From the NCBI GenBank assembly GCA_943737045.1, contig CALSFV010000243.1, positions 575,001 to 639,000 of the forward strand: a DNA stretch of 64,000 bases, read 5' to 3'. A program made the translations under genes and the position numbers. This DNA is from Parapristionchus giblindavisi (taxonomy: Eukaryota; Nematoda; Chromadorea; Rhabditida; Diplogasteridae). Under the pieces are notes generated by a model. That model was given only the letters and a program-made list of their open reading frames with translations, had not been told where the DNA came from and did not search any database. Positions 55,991 through 64,000 of the stretch are shown one piece after another. Position 1 is the first letter of the stretch. Every line of letters starts with the position of its first letter.

Positions 55991-58428
55991 TCACGCGTGT
56001 CGCGTAAGGTTCGAATAAACGGTGGCACATTGAAAAAGTCGAAAATGAGCAAAGGCCATTTTTTGGTAGTCCATAGGGTCCCTAACAATGTGGCCAGAGC
56101 TTTTTTGCATATCTTCATTTTCAACGTCGAGAGACGACGTCAAACTTTTTTGACGCCGAAATTGGCCGACTTTGGAGCTCTGTAGCTCTTCGAGGAGTGG
56201 TTTTGGTATCGAGTCGTTAACAGAAGAATTGCTTGGAATGTCAAGGAGAATACACCTGCATCATTGGCCGATCGAGATTTTAATTAGTATTTTTGTAAAT
56301 AGATTTTATTGATTGGTGTGAAACAAAAATCAAAGCCAAAGGTTTTTAATAGCTCAATCGACAGAACTCGACGAGAGGATTTCAATGGAATGCTGACCGT
56401 TTTTGTATGTGGTAGCCTTCGAAAGATATGAGCATTTCAAGATTTTAATTGCGTGCGATCACACGAGAGGAGAGTGACGCAGCCAGTGATCTACCCACTC
56501 TTCTGCCTCGTGCCATGACTTCACCAATTGTAATTAGTTTTACTATTGTTATAGAGGATCACCAAGTTATTTTTAACAACTTTCGAATATTTTTTTACAA
56601 TACTAAATTCGTAATTAATAACCAATCGATGAAGAAGAAGAAAAACAGAGAAAAAAACATGAAATTAAAGGAGTCGGCCTATGCCTTCTCTTGCAAATCG
56701 ATACGTAACTTTGAGTAGATCATTTCGCATCGACTGACTGTCAGGAAGGAAAGACGAATGAGTCCTTCCTCTCAGTCGGTGCGATTTTTGTTTCGGTGAG
56801 CTAGAGCTCGTCGAGATCTTTCGATTGGTATACCACAATTGCGAATTTGCATGACAATGTGGAGAGGTGATATAAGAAATGCATTTTTGAATGAAAATAA
56901 ATCCGTATCCACTCTGACAATGAGGATCGATATGGCTTGTCGTGAGTTACGGCTGATGAAATATGTGCTTACCTCAATTGGGGGATGGGGAATCAGAATC
57001 GCGAATAAAAATCGTAACTTTTGTTGAAAAATTTTGAGAAAATTAGCATAATGTACTGAAAAAATCAGTTTTTCGAAGAAAACAGGTAGAAGATGGCGTT
57101 TTCGCCCATACATTTCGCATAGTAACTTCAAGATTAGTTTTTTTTCTTTTTCGAGTCGACTGAAAAAAATTTTTTGCTTTAGGTCAAAATTTGAGTGAGA
57201 TAAGGCTCCCCGAAGTGGTAGAACAAAAAATCGATAAAAATGCAAATTTGGCGAAAACAAGTGCCTAGGCCTTCTCATTTCCCTCATTACGATTAATCAA
57301 ACAAGTTTCATCCAAATCGGTGAGATCAAATTTAAAACTGTCGAGAAAAGGTCTCAGTTTCATACGTTTTTACAGGAGATCCGTGTTAATGTATTTTCAT
57401 TTTTTTTCACATCACGAGCAGGGATTCGGTCTCAAATCATCTCAAGCATCTCGAAAACTGGATAAGATGGCGAAGGAAAAGGCAGAGGAGTGCTTCCATG
57501 CTCCGCGGTCGATGGTCCCTCCGAGAAAAGCAGAGGCTGCCTTTATGATGAAAAAGTTGGTCGATGCGACGGACCCCTCCGATCCCACTGATAGTAGCTA
57601 GCTACCTTCAAGTGTTCCACCGAAACAAAAATCGCACCGACTGAGAGGAAGGACTCATTCGTCTTTCCTTCCTGACAGTCAGTCGATGCGAAATGATCTA
57701 CTCAAAGTTACGTATCGATTTGCAAGAGAAGGCATAGGCCGACTCCTTTAATTTCATGTTTTTTCTCTGTTTTTTCTTCTTCTTCATCGATTGGTTATTA
57801 ATTATGAATTTAGTATTGTAAAAAAATATTCGAAAGTTGTTAAAAATAACTTGGTGATCCTCTATAACAATAGTAAAACTAATTACAATTGGTGAAGTCA
57901 TGGCACGAGGCAGAAGAGTGGGTAGATCACTGGCTGCGTCACTCTCCTCTCGTGTGATCGCACGCAATTAAAATCTTGAAATGCTCATATCTTTCGAAGG
58001 CTACCACATACAAAAACGGTCAGCATACCATTGAAATCCTCTCGTCGAGTTCTGTCGATTGAGCTATTAAAAACCTTTGGCTTTGATTTTTGTTTCACAC
58101 CAATCAATAAAATCTATTTACAAAAATACTAATTAAAATCTCGATCGGCCAATGATGCAGGTGTATTCTCCTTGACATTCCAAGCAATTCTTCTGTTAAC
58201 GACTCGATACCAAAACCACTCCTCGAAGAGCTACAGAGCTCCAAAGTCGGCCAATTTCGGCGTCAAAAAAGTTTGACGTCGTCTCTCGACGTTGAAAATG
58301 AAGATATGCAAAAAAGCTCTGGCCACATTGTTAGGGACCCTATGGACTACCGAAAAATGCATATGTGGGGGTAAAAAAATGTGCCAACCACCCCCGGATT
58401 TTACTCGATTCTTCAGTGACACGCGTGA
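55991..58428. mobile_element. 2.4-kb long-arm fold-back element with TA duplication
   Basis: Arms 55991-56798 and 57618-58428 are inverted copies, ending TCACGCGTGTC and GACACGCGTGA, with TA at 55989-55990 and 58429-58430. A1 has the empty site (single TA at 31794-31795). About 70 bp near the right terminus (58352-58420) are unrelated to the left arm, although the last 10 bp match. The 819-bp centre has no recognisable transposase. It may be a non-autonomous Tc1/mariner-type element. Confidence 0.85.
57421..57601 (+). CDS. Possible captured exon inside the TA element
   Basis: After CGAGCAG, an open frame runs 59 codons to a stop: GFGLKSSQASRKLDKMAKEK, then a stretch with PRSMVPPRKAEAAFMMKKL, ending DPSDPTDSS. 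Composition is protein-like, in contrast to the AT-rich arms. It shares the string RKLDKM with the putative nested gene in K1 intron 9, which may be chance. Upstream exons are not evident. Confidence 0.3.
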
Positions 58429-58757
58429 TATACATACATATATATTTAAGTTTTGAAATACCAAAGAATGTTACTCAACATAGTAAATAAAAAATAAATC
58501 AATCATGATATTTTAACTGCATGTGCAGTGGTTCACAATATTTCAAGAAAATACATCAACTCATTTAATTTAATTTAATATATCATACATCAAAAAGATG
58601 CGACAACATTTGAAGAACATGTAAATGAGAGAATGTGGGGAAAACAAGAGGGGTGGATAAGGGGGATAAAGGGAAGTGCAGCTCTTAAATAGTCTCTTTA
58701 AACCATAGTTCTTCTGTTTCATTTCAATGCTTCATTATGAGTGTTGATCTTTTGCTA

Positions 58758-58838
58758 ATCCTCTTGGGGGAATCGAACTTTCTTGCCGACCAACCGGCCG
58801 GTTTGACTGTCCGAGCTCTTATCCACTAGACCATGGGT
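58758..58838 (-). pseudogene. tRNA-like sequence, A2
   Basis: Duplicate of 32493-32573; the A box reads TGGTCTAGTGGATAAGAGC here, slightly closer to a canonical D arm. The acceptor ends do not pair. Confidence 0.5.
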
Positions 58839-59259
58839 TTTCAAACCATCTACAAATACTCAGACACTCCCGTACTTAAATACCCCTTTATATAACGATT
58901 CCGACTCCGCCCACTTAACTGTGCGGGCTTGGACACCGATAACAAGCATTAACACACCCCAAATATCTTTATTATTTCTAAAAACAGAAGCCAGCAGGCG
59001 CTCCCGCGGCAGTCTGGACGGTCCAGGAGATGGCTTGTGTAGCTGCTCGCATCTTCACTCGATCATTGAGAAGTTCAGCGAAGACGACGGCCAATCGAAG
59101 AATCGACATGAACAACGATAGATTACAATTGATTCAACTTTCCCTAATTTCTCCTATCATAATCTGTGATCAAAAGCTACTCAAGGACATCTCGCCACTG
59201 TTTACAGTATTGTAAAGTTTAGAGTTTCACTTTTCGTTGCTTTTGAACATTGCTCAAGA

Positions 59260-59385
59260 GGGCGTGAACTGTGGCAAGCCGTTTGGCAAACATGATGTCA
59301 CAAGGATAGACGGAGTAGTTTGACGAGGAGAGGTCACGATTGTCGACAAACGGTTTGCCACCGTTCATGGATACGGCCTAAGATT
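59260..59385. mobile_element. TGACGTCA-family palindromic MITE, A2
   Basis: Duplicate of 33031-33143 in which the CRE-like site has changed to ATGATGTCAC. Confidence 0.55.
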
Positions 59386-61399
59386 AGAAAAGATCCCAAT
59401 TCTTCCGCTAACGACATCGCTCACTATGAATCATAAAGATCATTAAATTTATTTATTTGATATAGACGTGGCAAGAGTGGCACATAAATAATGATTGGGC
59501 GATGTCGTTGTCGTAAGAAGGACCAAGAGCAAAGAAAATTGATGTTAAGAACCAGTGAAACTATAACAAAAAGTGGCGACAGAGTGTGTAAAACGAGGAG
59601 TGTTCTCTGTTTTTTCATCTTTTTCTGATTTTGAATAGAGTTTAAGATCAGCCAATATAGACTCGTACCTCCTAGAGTAGCAAAGGTTAGTAGAAGGTCC
59701 GACGTCGTCTCCAATGATGTTGACGTTTGTCCGTAGCTGAAGACGCGTGGTATCCTGTCAGTGCGACTGTCTACCTTCTTGGACATGACCTCTGACGATA
59801 GACCAAAGTACTCTGAAATGAATTTGACATTATATTATATATTTTATCTACGCCCGAGCGCAACGAGAACAATTTGAATATACGAGTGAAACATAATGAT
59901 ACATGATGATAATGACTCTCATAAATTACTATGGTAAATAAAAGGGGGGTGGGGGTGCATAAAGTAACCCAAAGTGATAGTTCAATATAATAATAATACA
60001 AAATATTTTATGCGTTTTGCAAGAAAACACGGCACAGAAAAGATATATAAGTTATATAGATTGATATGAACATAGTTAGGTCAAAGAAATAGTTCAGTTT
60101 AGATTATGAATCATAGTCATGTGAGAGAGAATTACGAACGGGGAATATGGGATGAACAAAATAATAATGATAGCAGGCAATAACAGATCGATAATCACGA
60201 GAGAGATAGGGAAGAAGAGTGACGATAAGGAAGAGACATAGAAGAAAACGGCGGGAAAATCACCGAGAGTGACACAAAGAGGAAGAGAGGAATGAGAGAT
60301 GTAGTGAGAACATGGCAAGATCATTGCCAGAGGGAATTGGAGAGAGAAGTAGAGAGATAGAGAGATGGAGGAATAGAGAAGGAAAGGAAGAGTGAGAACA
60401 ATAGCAAGAGTCTGAACTATAATAATTAAGAAAAGAAAAACAAGAAAACAGGTGTGGCGAAAAGTAGTTCAATTCAAAGAAGGTAACGACCTAGAATGGA
60501 TACTCAATCAATATTATTGATGGTAAATCGTTTGCGAGAACATTGTTTTCTTTCTTTTCACTCTTTCGTTTTCCCACACTCTCCGTCTGCTCTCTCGAGG
60601 ATCTCCAAAGCACGATCTCCAAAGCACGTGGTGAAGGCAAAGATCAAAGATCAATTTTAAAAAGGAAACGAAGAGGGAGAAAAGTGAGGAGAGGTAAAAC
60701 TACCAAAGACTGTAAATGAAAAGAACAAGATAAAACATTTTAGAAATAATCACAAGCAAATCGGACTGCAAAAGATGGTAGACTAGACAACAACAACGAA
60801 ATTATGTGCGAAATTTATAAAGTTGAGATAACGAATATACACAATAGGTATGATGAAATGAGGAAAGTGGATAGGAAGAGGGGGCATAGAAGACCTAGTC
60901 GAAAACACAGTGGAAGAGACAGAGAAGTTAGGGAATCAATCACCAATGAGTCAACAGCACTATTGATGTTAGATCATTGACAACGGCATAAGTTTTCTTT
61001 CTCTGCACTCTCTCGTTTTCCCACTCTCTCTCACTCTGTCTTGTTCGATATCTCACCGTGCACTCAGTTCGATGACTCTAGGAACAGGGTAGATCATCCC
61101 TTTTAGAACGTCAAGATCGAGCGCGTGAGCGGATCCGTATATAAGACAGCATGATCACGGTCATTTTCATTTATCGTCTACTCCGCTTGGATCATCTTGA
61201 TCTCTCCTCGGCCCAACTACAACTCCGATGATCGTCTCTTTCTCAACTACCGGAGTACTCTGCGCTCATCGTCATGAGGGTTCGCCTTCCATCTACACAC
61301 GGATCCGTATGCATCTTCAGTGAGGTATCATGCCCCTTCCCTCGATTGTCGTATAGATTACCTTTCTGCTACTGTGCTTTCTCTCATATCTTACCGTAT

Positions 61400-63934
61400 T
61401 AAATATTGAAAATCATTGAAAGTAATTTTTTTTAAATCGATCGCAAACAATCCCTACTCGAGAAAATCTCCAATCCCTATGTATTGTTTTGCTTATAAGA
61501 ATCACTCACATTGACTATTCACGTAAAACAGATATAAGCACAATTAGTTTTATATATTTTTTATTCGACTGAAGACATAATGATGATGGATAAAAACAGT
61601 AAATGAAAAGTTTTCGATCATTGTTTACCATAAGAATAATACAAATTAATTAGGAAAAATTAATTAATAAATTAAATAAGATTGTAGAAGATTCTCCTTT
61701 AACTTTCTCCGATTCTCCGTTGGGAGTTTATAATCTGAATATTGATATTTTCCTCATTCTCCTCGTTTACGTCAATGTTCTATTTGTTCTCGAGTACTGA
61801 AGAAGACCATTAAAAGAGACAATATTAATATTGTTTTTATACAGTCCCGCACGTTCGCGCTCCCTAAACGCGGCCACCGCGGCCCGCGGGGGGCCGCATC
61901 ATGCCGCATCGATGAATAAATTTTTTTTCAAACATTTCATTGCTTGTGATCGTTGCATCATCAGATAATATTAATATCACCGCAGAAACAACATTTTTTG
62001 GTTGAGTGTGGACAGCGTCACATAGCCAGCGCCCCCGAAACGCGGCATGATGAACAAATTTTTTATTCAAACATTTCATTGGTTGCGATCGTTGCATCAT
62101 CATGTCCGCACCCTTATTTGATGATGCAACGATCACAAACAACGAATTGTTTAAAAAATTATTCATCGATGCGGCATGATGCGGGTATACTACTCCCATT
62201 GTTATGATTCGCCGCGGGGGCCGCAACCTGCCGCGTTTAGGGAGGGCGAACGTGCGACGCTGTCCACATTCAACCAAAAATTTTCGTTTCTGCGGTGATA
62301 TTAATATTATCTGATGATACAACGATCACAACCAATGAGATGTTTGAAAAACATTATTCACCGATGCGGCATGACGCCCCCCCCGCGGGACGCGGGGGGG
62401 GGGGCGTTTAGGGAGCGCGAACGTGCGGGACTGTAATTATGGAGTTTGATAACTCTGTAATAAGAATGGTCACTTTTATTCTATTTACTTATTTCATTAA
62501 CTTGTTTTTTTAATCACTAACAAGTTATTTTACCATTAGAATAGCTGAAAGAATGAGTGGAGCGTCAGACGAAGTTAATGTTCTTTCCTTAAAAAATGGA
62601 ATTTTAATAGTCAGAATTGCTAAATTGTTAATTGGTGATAAAAAATTCAGAACAAAAAATAATTGTCTTACCATTATATGTTCACTGGGTAGGACATGCA
62701 TGTTGTGTATTCGATATCATCGGTTCATCAGCAGTTGTTGTCATGCATCTCCTCCGCCACAGTCGCCTTATCTCAGAAGAACGATGTGATGTTTGGTTGT
62801 GTTGGCTGCAACTTAAAAGAGTTATTTAAATAGCTTGCTTATTTTCACCTATTTGGCCGAATGAGGTGAGAATTGCTTCATTAGTAACCTGGGACATTTC
62901 CTTAAAAATAAAAATAAAATCGAATAAACAGTTCAAGAATGAATAAAATGAATAAAACAGTTGTCAAAATAATTAATGAAATGAACTAGTAAGATGCCCC
63001 CCCCTCTATGATGAGAATATTCTGTAAGTAGACAAGACTATTAACGTTTTCAAAAGAGATTTGAACGGATTCGATACATTTTTAGAAGACGACCATATGG
63101 AGTTGTATACTTTACCAAAGAAAAAAGAATTATATGTATATGCAAGACAAATAAAATTACCTTAAAAGTCCTTATTGATCTTTTTAAATGTCGAGTGAGT
63201 TCCTTTTTCATAGATGAAAGCTATCACGCAGATTGGAAGGCGATATAGGCGCCTGCAATTAGGACTTCTTAACCGATGAGCTGATGTTGCAAAAAAAGGA
63301 AAATTGGATTGGAGAAGAGTGACATCGGCAGATTAGGAAAATATTTTTTTAAATACACAAATAGAGGGGGAAGAACTAAAATAGGGTGGGAATAACTTTT
63401 GGATATGGCAGAAACAATCCGGCAGCTGATAGAATTAGTGTGACTATCTCTGAACAATGACAAAACCAAAGAAAGCGAGCAAAAATCGAGTGGAGGAAGG
63501 AGAATCCGAATCCACGTTTCAGAGATTGCTATGCAACAGAAGAACCACTGAGCCATAAAGGCGATGTGTCCATAGGAGTACATATGTATGGCATTTGATG
63601 TCTGTGGTTCTAACATTCATCGTTATCATTGATCATCATACCAATCAACTTGAAACATTTTTCATTTCGTCTTTTATGCATTTGACATTACCATATTAAT
63701 TTTACATACTACAAGCCAGCTATAATGGGGACCAGTTGTTAGATCCGATATACAGAATTAGGAAAAAAAATCGCAGCCAGAGTGTGCTTGCTCGCGCAGT
63801 TCGAAAATTAATTTAGGGTGAACACCATTTTTAGCTCGGGGTCTTCATTTAAGTTAATAATTACCAGAATGTATAAATATAATATCATTGTGTTATTTAC
63901 ATTATTATGTTATTTACATAGCAAGTTTCATCAG
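61400..63934. repeat. B segment, second copy (B2)
   Basis: Near-identical to 48984-51369; the main difference is a longer GC-ended element at 61842-62433. No gene. Confidence 0.85.
61842..62433. mobile_element. TA-flanked GC-ended element, B2
   Basis: Same termini and TA flanks as 49428-49873 but about 150 bp longer, with an additional copy of the GATGCAACGATCACAA block and G/C runs forming a CCCCCCCC...GGGGGGGG hairpin at 62377-62405. Confidence 0.75.
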
Positions 63935-64000
63935 AAAGGAGACATTAGGAACTCAAAGAGTGAAAATTAGATCAAAAATCCAGAAAATCAAGAAAGACCT
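63935..64000 (+). pseudogene. Kinase last-exon copy, array unit 3 (cut by window end)
   Basis: Identical as far as visible to 51375-51440. Indicates that a third array unit begins at the window edge. Confidence 0.7.

Larger units (their letters stand above)
53056..61399. repeat. A segment, second copy (A2)
   Basis: Second copy of 28187-35020, longer because of the element at 55991-58428. It lacks the tRNA-Lys 5' half and the TTAA MITE. The match to A1 stops at the minisatellite edge and B2 starts at once (CTTACCGTATTAAATATTG). Confidence 0.85.

Noticed and set aside
56772..57287. 171-aa minus-strand frame inside the long-arm TA element
   Set aside because: Phe/Leu/Arg-rich, without a DDE-type motif, and partly within the arm; not convincing as a transposase.
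61864..62322. 152-aa minus-strand frame
   Set aside because: Lies within the GC-ended TA element and repeats its internal blocks in tandem.

Overview
The window looks like nematode nuclear DNA, most likely from a rhabditid. Coding exons are short, introns are mostly 45 to 450 bases with TTTCAG-type acceptors, and recognisable genes include a three-granulin progranulin (pgrn-1 type), Tyr/Gly/Ala-rich secreted peptide precursors with dibasic sites, and tyrosine-kinase-like (TKL) kinases of MLK/ZAK flavour. The rest is AT-rich and dominated by palindromic, MITE-like and segmentally duplicated DNA. I cannot name the species.

Layout. 0.6-4.0 kb holds three paralogous YG-rich peptide genes, two of them a head-to-head inverted duplication, plus an isolated coding exon at 3.2 kb. 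4-8.9 kb is mainly inverted-repeat elements, with a degenerate copy of the progranulin first exon at 7.6-7.8 kb. Progranulin (291 aa, nine exons) lies at 9.0-11.9 kb and carries three palindromic elements in its second intron. 12.5-16.9 kb is an 11-exon kinase on the minus strand (K1, 389 aa) with a possible small nested gene in intron 9. 17.7-20.1 kb is a large imperfect palindrome. 20.7-22.0 kb is a 5'-truncated kinase remnant (K3). 22.5-25.8 kb is a second complete kinase (K2, 376 aa). K1 and K2 share exon structure and diverge from each other.

From 25.8 kb to the end I find no intact protein gene. The region reads as a tandem segmental array: kinase last exon and flank, then an A segment, then a B segment. 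The units run 25.8-51.4 kb (interrupted by about 14 kb of other DNA, including a 3.5 kb LTR element, two minisatellites, a 300-bp-arm perfect palindrome and nested palindromes), 51.4-63.9 kb, and a third that starts 66 bases before the window ends. Because A, B and the kinase flank occur two or three times, several insertions can be seen with an occupied and an empty site in the same window. One complete tRNA-Lys(TTT) gene is present in the first A segment; the second A segment keeps only its 3' half.

All exon structures were read by eye from splice signals, reading frame and paralog comparison. No alignment or database search was run.
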